Shown here: one piece after another, positions 27,701 through 36,500 of the stretch
How the letters are laid out: every line of letters begins with the position of its first letter
How positions within the stretch are numbered: position 1 is the stretch's first letter
From: Harmonia axyridis
Lineage: Eukaryota > Arthropoda > Insecta > Coleoptera > Coccinellidae
Direction: 5' to 3'
Assembly (NCBI RefSeq): GCF_914767665.1
Contig: NC_059503.1
Span: 10,230,001-10,294,000 of the forward strand
DNA: 64,000 nt
The notes under the pieces: generated by a model
What the model was told of the DNA's origin: nothing
Databases searched by the model: none
The model's input: only the letters and a program-made list of their open reading frames with translations
Made by a program: the position numbers and the translations under genes

Positions 27701-30700
27701 AACGCACTTCTTATGTCCATGGTGAATCAACGTTTCATATTAACTCAAATATATTGAAATAAATACATAAATAAATCAGAAATTAAGAAAACAAATTTCA
27801 AGCTCGCCAAACGACGTGAATCAACCGATGACACTAGGAGAGCAAAAGTTGCCAAACCTTGGATTTCAGCAGGTAGATACAGAAAATAATAAATATTCTG
27901 CTTATTATAAATTCGACAATTAGGAAAAATATCGTAGTCCAAATATTTAAATTTGCATATTTAATCGGGAATCACTCAATTGAATATATTTAATTCTATA
28001 TAATATACATTCATAACGATATAGTAAAATTGGGGATTTGAAAATGTATCAAAATCCGACAACGTAAACTAACCATGTTGGGGACATGTAAAAATTGCGT
28101 ATACTCCCTCTATCTATGTTTATTACTCTATGATGGCGAACAAAACCGTCGTTCTTGCCTGTGATCTCCTTCATTTCGGATATTCTATTCAAACGGCTTG
28201 TGCCTCCATCTATAATTCACGAAATGATATCGTCTCCGAGCGCTTCTCCTGTTTCGACCTCATTCGCCGAGAATTTCGCCCGAAACTTTTCTCGTATCAT
28301 TGGAAACACGTGCACATCATCTTCCACACGACGACGGGTGTTTCACAATTTTTTTTTCTCCATCCCCGTCGCCAATCGTGGCAAACGCCCGGTTCAATGT
28401 CGACGCGGCCATCTATCACTCGAACTTATGAAATTGGAAAATAAAAAAATTGCAACGGCAGATCGGGGAGATAAATCGAATCATGGTCCTTCCTTTCGGA
28501 TATAATCTCTGTTAATGCTTGTGTAAGATTTCGCTCTAACGCCGATCTAATCGGTTTTTGGTCGTTTCAACCTGAGTTTATGTGTTGAATTCACGTTTCC
28601 TTATTTCTGCTTCATTATTCTTAATGATAAACGTTTGGAATCGTTCGAGGAAAAAACACCACCTGAAATTATCGAATGAAAGAAATCCGTCCGTTCAATT
28701 TGGTACCAAAATAAATTACTAACTGTATTGATCTTGCTAACTCTAGAATACAATCCATACATTTTTAAAGCAAAAAATCAAGAAAACAAAAGTGAAAAAG
28801 TTTTTTTGCTCGAAAACTTAACAACAAACAAACATAAAATTGAAAAAATATATTATTACACCGATACTGAATATAATTGAATCGAAAACAACTAATACCA
28901 GCAACACAGCAAGAATCAACAACACAAACCTTAGAAATTGCCCAGTGTTTTATTCCTTTTCTAAGTGAATACAGTCATACCATTTCTGAAATAAATGTAG
29001 TAGACTATTAATTTTAGATATGAAATGACGTCAAACTTTTTCCAGCATCGTTTTTTTTATGGCATATTGTTTTATCGTTTGATTCACATTCAGAATGACA
29101 TATCGGCAACATCTTGAATTGATGGCAACAACAGGGCTACCAAAAATAACCCCTGATTTGTGAACGCTTCGAGTAAGAAATTTTTGGGTGACACTAAAAT
29201 CTCACAAGGTGTGAAGTCAGTTCATAACTAAAGTGGATAACATTTACCGATATGTATATGTTCACTCTTTCTAGTGTTTCAAGTTTTTCATTTTATCTTT
29301 TTTCAGCTACCTTACCTGGAACAGCTACTGCCCATCAATTGGTAGTCTCGATCAGACAGAAGTGCACACCCGAAGATGTGCTGGGTGTACTGAAGGATCT
29401 TCCAAATCCTCGATCCGAGGAAGAGGCCGACAGCAGATTCAACCCGTTAAAGATCGACGTTTTCGTTCAAACCCTGCTCAATCTGGGTTCCAAGAGTTTT
29501 TCTCACAGTTTTGCTGCGATATCCAAGTTCCATTACGTATTCAAGGTGAGCCATTTCATTATCTTGATGAAATTCATCATTTAAGTGGTTAATAGCATGA
29601 AATTATTCGAATCTAAATTTGGAACTGATTTCAACCACTTTCCTGTTGATTATTGTAATTGTGAATCTTGTTTCTGATTTGCTCTTAAGGACCTTTCTAA
29701 GTACCAACCATCATGATTTTTGGGGATAATCTAATACTCAAATTCTTTTTTGTTTCTTCTTTCTATCAGCTTTTTTTTACCTAATAGGTCAGTATTTTAT
29801 GTATCGGTATACTATATTTTTTTGTGCCCCTAAGGCCACAGTATGAAAATCATTCAACAGTTATGAAGTGCTGTTCGAAAGGCACTGGCGATATTCGTAC
29901 ATGAATTAATGTCTAACTGATATTAGTTCATTTATCTACCTTTCTTCCCTGGTTGTAAGAATTTTTACCTAACTTCTGTACATCAAGGACTTCTGAAATC
30001 GTTAGAGTCTCTTCTTGAATTTGGGACTACTCTAGTTGGGGCATTAACAATCTTGTGTTTTCCATTAACATCTTCAATCAATAGTCACCTGTTTGACACA
30101 ACATCAATAGAATTCAATATTATAAACTCTTCATTGTTATTTAAACTCAATATTTGTTTGTTCTAGATCTTGGCAGAATCTGAAGAAGCGCAGATATGCA
30201 TTTTACGTAATATGATTGAATTATGGCGCAATCACCAACAAATGATGACCGTCCTGGTGGATAAAATGCTGAAAACGCAAATCATCGAATGTTCAGCAGT
30301 AGCCAATTGGATATTTTCGAAGGATATGATACCCGAATTCACTAAATCGTATATTTGGGAAATTCTGCATATTACCATTAAGAAAATGAACAGACATGTA
30401 TCTAAACTCACAGCAGAATTGAGTGAGGCTAGGGAAAAACTGGCAAGAGAAGAACACAGCGATAGTGAGAGTGAAGAAGATGAAGAAGGTAAGAAAAAAT
30501 CGGAGGATACAGAAAAACCAACTGAAGAGATGGTAGAGCGGATGGAAGAAAAACTAGAAGCTGCTCAGGCAGATCAGAAAAATCTATTCTTGATCATTTT
30601 TCAAAGATTTATCATGATCCTTTCTGAACATTTGGTAAAATGTGATACTGATGGAAAAGACTACAATACCCATTGGTATAAGTGGACTATTGGAAGATTG

Positions 30701-31234
30701 CAGCAAGTGTTCTTAGCGGTAAGTTGCAAAACTAAAATTATTGAAACATTGTTTGGCACATGAGCAATCTATATAATAGGCTATTTGACAAATTTCTCAA
30801 ATTATTGAGGCTTGTTTATTGAGCTCATAACAAGTGAATATTTTAAATTCATATAACAAATAACAATCAGAAATGAAAAATTCAAAGAGGCCGCCAAAAA
30901 GTGTGAAGATTATTTCGATGGAGGTAATGAACTTATTATTTTATATTATTCATTGTAAAGATTAATTTAATTCTTGAAAGTCTGAGCAAATCGATTTATT
31001 TATTTATCGATACGCTCATATGATCATAGAACATATTTTATAGTGTCAAATGGCATATTTTGTGAATTATCCAGGTCTTTATTAAGAGAATATGTACTAA
31101 TGTTTTGTTTTTTTTTTCAGCATCATGAACAAGTACAGAAATACAGTTCGACTCTGGAAACTCTTTTGTTCACTCAGGATTTGGAGCCGCATATATTAGA
31201 AGTTTTCCATCAGTTTGTTTCTTTAAGAGGTTGA
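6782..31234 (+). CDS. NCBP1: Nuclear cap-binding protein subunit 1 (CBP80)
   Basis: Large subunit of the nuclear cap-binding complex. With CBP20 it binds the m7G cap of new RNA polymerase II transcripts and supports splicing, export and decay. Coding exons: 6782-6821, 6876-7330, 7386-7765, 9061-9564, 9958-10061, 29307-29545, 30167-30718, 31121-31234. Every junction is GT/AG and the phases (1,0,2,2,1,0,0) join without stops to give 795 residues, close to the roughly 800 of the fly protein. The N-terminus MSRRRAHDDEDGY and basic RKRRRVSENQEIEDRLESL match the family's nuclear-localisation and first MIF4G region. The second and third MIF4G-like domains follow (PMPWVVF/RLFDYTDCP; KIDVFVQTLLNLGSKSFSH). 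An acidic segment (SDSESEEDEEG, about residue 680) lies in a predicted coiled coil. It ends HHEQVQKYSSTLETLLF...RG. Intron 5 is 19.2 kb and hosts another gene. Confidence 0.97.
7766..9060 (+). other. NCBP1 intron 3 with a possible pogo/Tigger-type end
   Basis: 1.3-kb intron. At 7,972 the sequence CAGTAGACTCTTGTTAACTG resembles the terminal repeats of pogo/Tigger-type DNA transposons. A related run, CAATAGATTCTCTAGTTAAC, occurs at 19,927. I could not find the partner end or any transposase in the intron. The frames here are non-coding. Confidence 0.3.
10984..14043 (-). CDS. Ser/Thr-rich, probably secreted protein; large 3' exon
   Basis: A 1,019-codon exon lies on the opposite strand inside NCBP1 intron 5. 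The frame runs open through a splice acceptor (TTTTTGCAG, exon from 14,043, phase 0), so the start codon is in an unidentified upstream exon at higher coordinates. The apparent start just before the acceptor is a TTG inside the intron. The first ~220 residues look like a folded conserved domain (DWEIGLREATHQALLRDGYD, YIQNAPFSGKQAAQVFGDIA). It includes four clustered cysteines (DCDGCHNDKKCSGGKCD, ORF residues 105-121). The remainder to about residue 950 is rich in Thr, Ser and Pro, typical of O-glycosylated extracellular or cuticle/mucin-like proteins. The C-terminus is basic (KYRRRSYMPKSRK). I do not recognise the family. Secretion is inferred; no signal peptide is visible in this exon. Confidence 0.85.
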   Translation of the reverse strand: MNSISDVTSISPRRDVEDHVRISRTHGNEPPLTDWEIGLREATHQALLRDGYDDLSLRDYIQNAPFSGKQAAQVFGDIAILARGQLYATPVGFRFVQDPYQNDCDGCHNDKKCSGGKCDHYTSYGTQQLVALWTVKRIRHRDVNYGYRYEVEYTISPVDKALKDGFITKNGKFDYGIPGHVFVIKTNQRHSYEHNEFYSSPDQGKWHRQYVPRPPNEHYPQVLITHAHPPPLTHLHPNAPPTSVQYEANSKDNLKEIQLYRNLINSLSAKTSTTGHRFKIDQSSTSPRTTINRVEIPSILKPTRPAFQLTPNTPGKTTLVQLPNGQIVPVTEVSTTTVQSGQFQILTPVGTIQNSEVPTSEINFVPSKPITVTEVTKYHTQASIQNQIPSTKVPLFIMKELIPPSSTIRPEVVKDMGSTKLPKKTTIHFFAAEDVDKSGQEEKDVNDIFTITSDKYPPRKQFTEQPLERKTQVYDDENDEDFNLFPAVHPTESMRKVTEAPFKETSPIINQISRPYKETATTQSFSPRTTITEEQSVFGRRTKIPLSYLTTETPYTYGTQRTTLTLPIPNTSSQQTTRETTFAMQTTPTQRYTESTPIYNYYAQSTPEPNETIITVTPIPTSPFDESTVTSHDYNQGTLTTYSNKEHTTEKREPSTTINVSRATLVFPSTSDTTTLSSIITDGNSKENTYYSRIPSTPAYTQSEPTTEKDFNTPSINTLITYYGPQTSKYHTINYPSTETTPVQSTTSSTTKMTTAIFKSTQATRPVTTKLKPTTTKSNDFLVEEISDEEDSAAISNNKSKFQDYTDDDIFGPAEPKQKEKKYSSYKRPPLKIYKSSFTTEPTRTVAKTPRIIYADFYEASTVPPTTSLTQFYAESKNNYITQSLDITTPGVPLTSQSYLTSISYKVNKKKPSIIDELQVLPTIRAKLSNLHNDEKLQIFRAELPETEETTKKSTEKEAFDNIALQLVNHAKSLELLNKKTTVENKNPVQEKKNLKYRRRSYMPKSRKNNTFKAKNNKE
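14367..15115. repeat. Dispersed repeat X, copy 1, interrupted by a MITE
   Basis: The flanks 14,367-14,478 and 14,921-15,115 match, in inverted orientation, the sequences at 25,207-25,320 and 24,470-24,677. Shared runs include TTGGTACTCGGAACTCTT and TTTGTGATACAAAAAACAG. Another partial copy lies at 27,170-27,300. In copy 1 the repeat is split by the MITE at 14,479-14,920. Confidence 0.65.
14479..14920. mobile_element. Foldback MITE (GTGACGTCACACACCGCC ends)
   Basis: A non-coding element with long inverted arms of about 200 bp meeting near 14,700. Left end AGTGATGACGTCACACACC; right end GGTGTGTGACGTCACACT. Inner arm segments (GACAGAAGGAACGAG near 14,637 and its complement near 14,750) pair well. 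A TA flanks both sides, consistent with TA target duplication. No coding capacity. Confidence 0.8.
15116..17618. other. NCBP1 intron 5 sequence, no clear feature
   Basis: AT-rich intronic DNA. It may contain the missing upstream exon of the nested minus-strand gene, but no convincing signal-peptide exon with a donor was found. A weak candidate is the minus-strand frame starting at 15,469 (MRYLFILSL), which has a poor donor. Confidence 0.3.
17621..17945. repeat. Short non-autonomous repeat with GGTGTCCCA ends
   Basis: GGGGTGTCCCA at 17,620 and TGGGACACC at 17,937 form inverted termini around about 325 bp of non-coding sequence. The right end continues into TTGTATATA. Similar 'gggtgtcc' and 'caccctgtata' ends occur elsewhere in the window (17,983; 60,985). 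This suggests a dispersed non-autonomous family. Confidence 0.45.
18640..19320. promoter_or_regulatory. GC-rich, CpG-containing island in NCBP1 intron 5
   Basis: Base composition rises sharply against the AT-rich surroundings, with many CpG dinucleotides and several overlapping frames on both strands. It lies 5 kb upstream (in minus orientation) of the nested Ser/Thr-rich exon. It could be that gene's promoter or 5' untranslated exon. The frames have no recognised domain, and I do not call them genes. Confidence 0.3.
19440..19690 (-). pseudogene. Decayed Tc1-like transposase fragment
   Basis: The minus-strand translation gives MQDNVRPHVARLSLNFFEAT near 19,650. After a frameshift it gives a WDIMDRRLGNLPQSPRTWDS-like segment ending GEID near 19,455. 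These match the second catalytic motif and C-terminal region of Tc1 transposases. The frame is broken and the N-terminus is absent. It is a different remnant from the one at 4.4 kb. Confidence 0.7.
20100..21510. other. NCBP1 intron 5 sequence, no clear feature
   Basis: No gene is recognised. The open frames here are short, lack domains and overlap on both strands. A short imperfect palindrome near 20,893-20,922 (GGAGACCACATAACC / GTGCTCTCC) is the only structure seen. Confidence 0.3.
21519..21623 (+). repeat. Three CATGCGCAA motifs in 105 bp
   Basis: GCATGCGCAA occurs at 21,519-21,528 and 21,556-21,565, and CATGCGCAA at 21,615-21,623. Two are followed by CGTGAA-like sequence. The core resembles an NRF1/Ewg-type TGCGCA palindrome. 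Function is unknown. Confidence 0.5.
22780..23430 (-). pseudogene. Decayed transposase with N-terminal helix-turn-helix
   Basis: The minus strand carries, in order, LSTAERVKIVEIF near 23,390, an NYGPHNRQSKRTIG motif near 23,300, and NLGLSYGTLWRIL near 23,120. GLWFQQDGATSH follows near 22,810. This is the same broad Tc1/mariner-class lineage as the copies at 2.0, 52.6 and 54.6 kb, but it is divergent. It keeps the N-terminal DNA-binding region those copies have lost. Stops and frameshifts are frequent. Confidence 0.75.
24678..25206 (+). mobile_element. MITE-2 copy a (AGAGTAAT ends)
   Basis: Inverted ends AGAGTAATTAATATAGATAG and, at the right, CTATCTATCTTCATTACTCT bound 529 bp. It is homologous in inverted orientation to 27,598-28,129 over nearly its full length, including TACATGTCCCCAACATGG and the TCTACCTGCTG region. 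It interrupts dispersed repeat X near the same place where copy 1 of X is interrupted by an unrelated MITE at 14.5 kb. Confidence 0.7.
25210..27030. other. NCBP1 intron 5 sequence, no clear gene
   Basis: It starts with the distal flank of repeat X (to about 25,320). The rest is AT-rich without recognised coding or RNA signals, apart from a short ATT microsatellite near 26,642. Confidence 0.3.
27035..27115 (+). repeat. Possible tRNA-derived (SINE-like) fragment
   Basis: GTGGTGCAATGGTTAAC near 27,048 resembles a tRNA A-box. CTTCGAATCTGTG about 40 bp downstream resembles a B-box. The stems are not convincingly paired, so I do not call a functional tRNA. Confidence 0.3.
27598..28129 (-). mobile_element. 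MITE-2 copy b
   Basis: Inverted copy of 24,678-25,206. The minus strand begins AGAGTAATAAACATAGATAG and proceeds through the same internal blocks. Its other end diverges after CATATG at about 27,598, so the last ~25 bp are truncated or replaced. A partial copy of repeat X lies just before it (27,170-27,300). Confidence 0.7.
28130..29306. other. End of NCBP1 intron 5, no clear feature
   Basis: Moderately GC-richer to 28,560, with two overlapping short plus-strand frames that have no domain and no splice support. The polypyrimidine tract and AG before exon 6 close the intron. Confidence 0.3.
29546..30166 (+). other. NCBP1 intron 6, nothing else seen
   Basis: 621-bp intron with GTGAGC donor and TTCTAG acceptor. 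No additional feature. Confidence 0.6.
30719..31120 (+). other. NCBP1 intron 7, nothing else seen
   Basis: 402-bp intron with GTAAGT donor and a T-rich tract before CAG. No additional feature. Confidence 0.6.
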
Positions 31235-31538
31235 TGACTTTCAAATGATTTTTATTTTATAATGTTAAGTACTCCAAAAAATGTAATAGAATATATAATT
31301 TTATTTATTCTCTGATTTTGAAATCCTCTCATAATAACCCTGTTGATCACTATTTTGGAGCAGATTGTATAATCAATGAGACTGTGGTATTTTCTGTATG
31401 TTCATATAAATACTAGATTTGATTCAAGTTTGGATTTGAGACCTTTGTTGTTCAACAATAGTCGGTTGACAGGAATGAACAATTTTACCAATTACTTACA
31501 GTTTTAAAATGGTCTGAGTCATGTCATTAAAAGATGGA

Positions 31539-31544
31539 AATAAA
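31539..31544 (+). terminator. Likely NCBP1 polyadenylation signal
   Basis: AATAAA 305 bp after the NCBP1 stop codon, the first canonical signal on the plus strand. Confidence 0.5.
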
Positions 31545-31549
31545 AACAC

Positions 31550-32600
31550 TCCACAATACATCAAGAGAGAATGATCGGGAAAGAACCAACATATTGACAA
31601 TATTCTGAGTTTAAATATTTTGTACATGCCTATTTGACATTGATTTCTCACCATGAATTTGAATTATTAAGTTTTATCTTTCATTTTATTAATTAGAATC
31701 ATAATAGGCTGTGTTCAAGTTTTCAATATCTGTTTTTTTATTAATTGATTTACTAAATTTGATTAACGATCAGTAAAACACCTATTGCTCTGAAATGATC
31801 TGCAATATTCAGCAAATAATATTAACGCCCTCTATAGGAGGATTAATGGAATAATAATGACTGTATTCTAACAGTTGAATTTCTTACAAAAACATTTCTT
31901 CACACTGAAATAAAAAATTTTGTGTGAATAAAAGGAGTTCAGTAAGGTTATTCAGTGGCCCCCATCTTGTGATCACTTTCGTAGGTTTTACATAAATTTA
32001 TTTCAAGCAAATAACCTGGATATCATTGGTAATTAACAAAAATAACCAACTGCATTCAAGCGTTTTTAGTAGTAGTTGGTTATTATCATGACGTCATGAA
32101 CTAGCCCTTCAATGTCACCAATTTGGATCATACATGACCAAAGATAACCTCACATAAGAGCTGGGTTAAACTTTTGGTCATTAAAGAAGTGAGGTTGAAT
32201 TTGATCGAAATATGACTTGATGAATTCCAGACTACACAATTCTCTGTAGATGGCAAGCTTGGTTTTACCAGAATGGATTGCGTTAAAATAAAAGTTGGTT
32301 GTGTTTGTTTAGATTACAGCACGCTGACCTACATTAACGAAAATGGTAGACCATAACTCATCAAGTAAGGACTAAATTCATTAAATACATAACCCATACT
32401 ATAATCAAGTGGAAGTTGGTTATTCCAGAAGGGCAAGACCACAATAACCACGTTCATTAGGTTATCAGCTATCATCAGGAATCACTTATGATATTGAGTA
32501 GCGTGTGGCGCCATCCCACAGAATAATGTTTAACTTCATAAAAAAAAGATCAGTATTCGATAAGGTGCTAATATTTCATTAAAACATCAACTATCATAAC
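31550..32600. other. Intergenic region between converging NCBP1 and neuralized
   Basis: Contains a hairpin at 32,040-32,087 (AATAACCAACTGC and its complement GTAGTTGGTTATT). A weakly repeat-like block of about 600 bp, with loosely inverted ends near 31,940 and 32,520, is also present. No gene is supported. Confidence 0.35.
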
Positions 32601-32627
32601 TAAATATTTATTTTGTAATAATTAACA

Positions 32628-32633
32628 TTTTAT
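32628..32633 (-). terminator. Likely neuralized polyadenylation signal
   Basis: TTTATT on the plus strand is AATAAA on the minus strand, about 950 bp past the neuralized stop. It is the first such signal in that direction. A second lies at 32,607. Confidence 0.45.
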
Positions 32634-33585
32634 TCATTTGAAGAATATATTTCTTTTGGAATAACACTTTGAACTGAACTACAGCAGCACATTTTGATGA
32701 CTAGAATTACTATTATGTTAAATCTAAATCTAACATTTTGTGTTTTAAACCATATACTCATTAAACAAGGACCAGTAGTTGAAGATAAAATGGAAAAATA
32801 AATAAGGGAATGTGTTGTCAAATTTCCAGATTTCAAAGCATAACAGCCGAAGTTTTAACACAAAATCAATAACTTACACAAGAGAGCACCTTCATTACAA
32901 TTCTAATTTCTAGGGGTGAATCAGATATGGAAAATTTAAAATTAACCTAGAAATAAGGATCATATGTTCATAAAGGGATTACATTAACCATAATAAAATA
33001 ATATAAATAAGAGTTTAAAACTGCATATACAGTTGACTAAATCCACAAACTATGGACTACAGCAGCTGACTAATTTTCTGCTGAATTACCACTGACCAAA
33101 TTTCAGCCATGGCATCTTTGGTAGTAAGTTCTGGATAAATCCACACAATATTCGATACAACAGTATAAGAATGGTAAAAAAGTAAACAGGAATAGCAATT
33201 TTCAGCCATATGTACAATATTTGCAAGACTAAACATAGATCTGACAATTCTTCCAAGGAATCGTCAACTAGCTACACATTTATCTATGCACATCTCGATA
33301 ACAAATACGAAAACAATATACAAACTATTCCACGAAATCAGTCTTTACAATATAAATTTCAAAATGCTGAGTTCCCCAGGAAGCACATAATCAATTTAGG
33401 ATTTTCGTCATTGTAATGTCTCAAAATATAAACAATCATTTAGACAAAAAAGTTCAGTCTGGACGGAAAAACTAACTTTCACAAAATAAATTAATAGAAG
33501 AATTGAATTTTTTAGTTATTTCGAGTAATTTCACTAACAATTAGATTCTGAGACATTCAATATTGCTATCTATCCAATTTGAAAT

Positions 33586-36500
33586 TCACGGTTTGTAGGT
33601 ACGAATAACATCCCTTATTGAGGCTCGGCAAAGGGGACAGTGTCCGCCACCTTTTCCTTTCCATTGTTGAAGTGCGCATTCGTAACACATACACATATGT
33701 CCGCACGTATACAAAACTGAGTCTATGGTATTTTCGTAGCAAATTGTGCATTCGGTGCCAGCACCATGAACTGCTCCATTTCGCTCTAACCAGCCAAGGG
33801 ACGAATATTTGCTTGCATCTGAGGAAATTGGCTGAAAAAGAAAAATCAAATTAGTAAACAAATCTTAAGTATTTCTAATGTTATCAATAAAGTGAAATGA
33901 AATACTGAATTATGGAAAAAAAAACAGAAGGGAAACTCACCTCTATATAATTACTGCTGCAAGATGAAACCATTGTACCAGTAGGCTTTGGTTCAGGGTA
34001 TACCCCCTTTCTTGGAGAAGGAGGAGTCACATGACTCGTATGTGGTCCACAACTAATTGCTTGTTGACTAGTTTGATTTTGGTTATGTACAGAACTGTGG
34101 GATGAGTGATGAATATGATGATTGGATGATATTTGAGCTGGCTGATTGATGAAATGAGCAGTAGATGGCGGCAACATGACTGTCAGCATAGCTCCGCCAT
34201 TGACGTTTTGATGGACTTGAACATCTGATGTAGGTGGCGCTATCAAAATCCTGGCATTTGAAGGTTGTTGCATTATTGAACTTCTCCTAAGTTCGGACTG
34301 AGCGTTGATTGTATTTCTGAGTTCCGACTGTGAGTTCAAACTGTTGATGGATTCCGAGGCGGAGGTAGGAGACAACATTCTACAATGTGAGTTTTGAACC
34401 GGATGCGTTGGTATGGAAACAGGGGAGGGGCTGCTTAAAACTCGAATCTTTTGCGTTGAACCGAAGATATCGAAGAATGCCCATAATTGCAAGCTTTGGT
34501 CGACGTGGATAACAACAAGTGGAGCTCCTCCATTGCGACTGATCTGTACTTCACCATTCAGAGCGATGCAAAAACTTATTTCGTCTCCTTGATTCAAATT
34601 TCTAGCAAAGTCTCTACTAATCACCCAGTACTCAGGCCTATCCAGCAAAAAATTGGAATCGTCAGGCAAATCGCTGCTACGAAGGGAACTCGGGTCACAT
34701 GAAGTCAAACCCAGAGCTAAACATCCTTGGAACATAGCATCCGTATTCAAAATCTGACAAACCACTCTTTCACCTAGTTGCAGGGGTCTGGCTGTGAACA
34801 CATAACCCTGGCAGAATTCGTTATCAACTCTTTCCGCCACGTTTTTACTGCTGTTAAATCTAACGTTTCTACCTCTAGTTCTATGCAAGGTCATCGGCTG
34901 GTAATTAACATAAGAAGACTGGTAACGAAGCACGGGAAGATTCATTTCTTCATTGTCTCTCTGTTGTATGTTGCATTGTTGCATAGGGAAAACTAATCTA
35001 TCGATATCTTCGTTAATATTATCACAGTTATTATTGTTGGTTGCATTCCTTCGTGAATTGTTAAGATTATGTCTAACATCTACAAACTCGATGGCTGTCG
35101 AATTTCCATAAACGTCAATTAGTGCCCATAGTGGTCCTCTGGTATCGACCCCGCTGAAAAAGATACCCTTCTCTTCTCCATTGATACCGAAGTGTACGTC
35201 TCCAGCTGAGGTCACGTAATAGAATAAAACTGTATTGCGACTGCAGAACCTTTCTGGCAAAGCTTTGGCCCAATATCCTGGTTTGTTAGTGAGATCAGGA
35301 CAGGCGTATTTAGGCAGACCAGATCTTAGACCGCTGGGGTCGTTGTAGGTAAATCCAAACCTGATCACCCCACTCCAATTGATGGATATCTCCAAAAATT
35401 TGATGCAGATCTGAAAAAGATACATTGTTATTAGTTTCCAAGCATAAAAACTTCCAAAAGTGAATTTTAGATTTTAAACTGGTATCTTTGAGTTATTTGA
35501 AGTATATTTACCTTCTCATTAACTTTGACTGGTCTTGAACTGAAGGCGATGCCTTTGCAGAAACTTTCTGCACGTTTAGCAACAGTGCCATCTCTGCTGA
35601 TCCTTATGTTATCTCCGTGGACATTGTGGAAGAGCAAGGGCGGCAGATTATTGGTTCCTCCTCCATTTGAACTAGACCTTGATGCTGTAACAAAAATGAC
35701 GATAAGGAAAAAATCGAAATGTTGGTTAATAGCATGCAATAATCAGAAACTATAATAACTAGTTACGGTCTCATAATTAAACAGAACTCATTACAAAGTT
35801 GATGATTGATGACATTGAGGATAATTTGGAGTGTTGAGTTGCTCCATCGGAAGCGAAATACGCAATACTGAATATAAATGTATATCGCATTTGAGAAACG
35901 TGGTATGAGACTACTAGAAGTAGGTGAAGATTTTCTTCAAAAATTCGATTCAATTTTGCCAAATGATGGTAGTATCCGAGGATATGGCATCTGTTGAAGA
36001 CATGTGCAAATCGGGAAGCAATACATAATTCTAAATTAAGAAAAGGCTCAACTAGTGAGAGACGTCCAGGTGTCGGTTATATCTGCAATATGTTGAAGGG
36101 GAGTTGAACATCTGTTCTTCAACAGAGGGTGCTACCTTCAGGTATCCGGTTTAACGACCTCACCTTGGGGTTGCACCCCTGGAAACGCATACCTACAGTT
36201 CCCGTTTTACAAAAGGAAGCTGCTAGGTACCATTGTCAATGAGGAGGACAAAAAGTTTGGGATCGAACTAAAAACGGGTAGGTTCCACGGAAAAACAATA
36301 ATTATAACGATATTCAGTAAAAAAATTTTTGGAGAGTGAAATAGATAGACAGATGAAGCGAAACGTTCGCCCAATTAGAATAATGTAAATTAAACGATCA
36401 ATTATGGGAAAAATGAGGCGAGGGAACCAAATATTTAGCGTCGTTTATGTGTGAACTCATCCCATTAAGTATTATTCTCACATGGCGTTTGGCCTACGGT

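Noticed and set aside
28130..28505. Two plus-strand frames near the end of NCBP1 intron 5
   Set aside because: No domain, overlapping each other, no splice signals linking them to NCBP1.
34487..34996. Plus-strand frames inside neuralized exon 3
   Set aside because: Antisense shadows of the NHR-coding exon.
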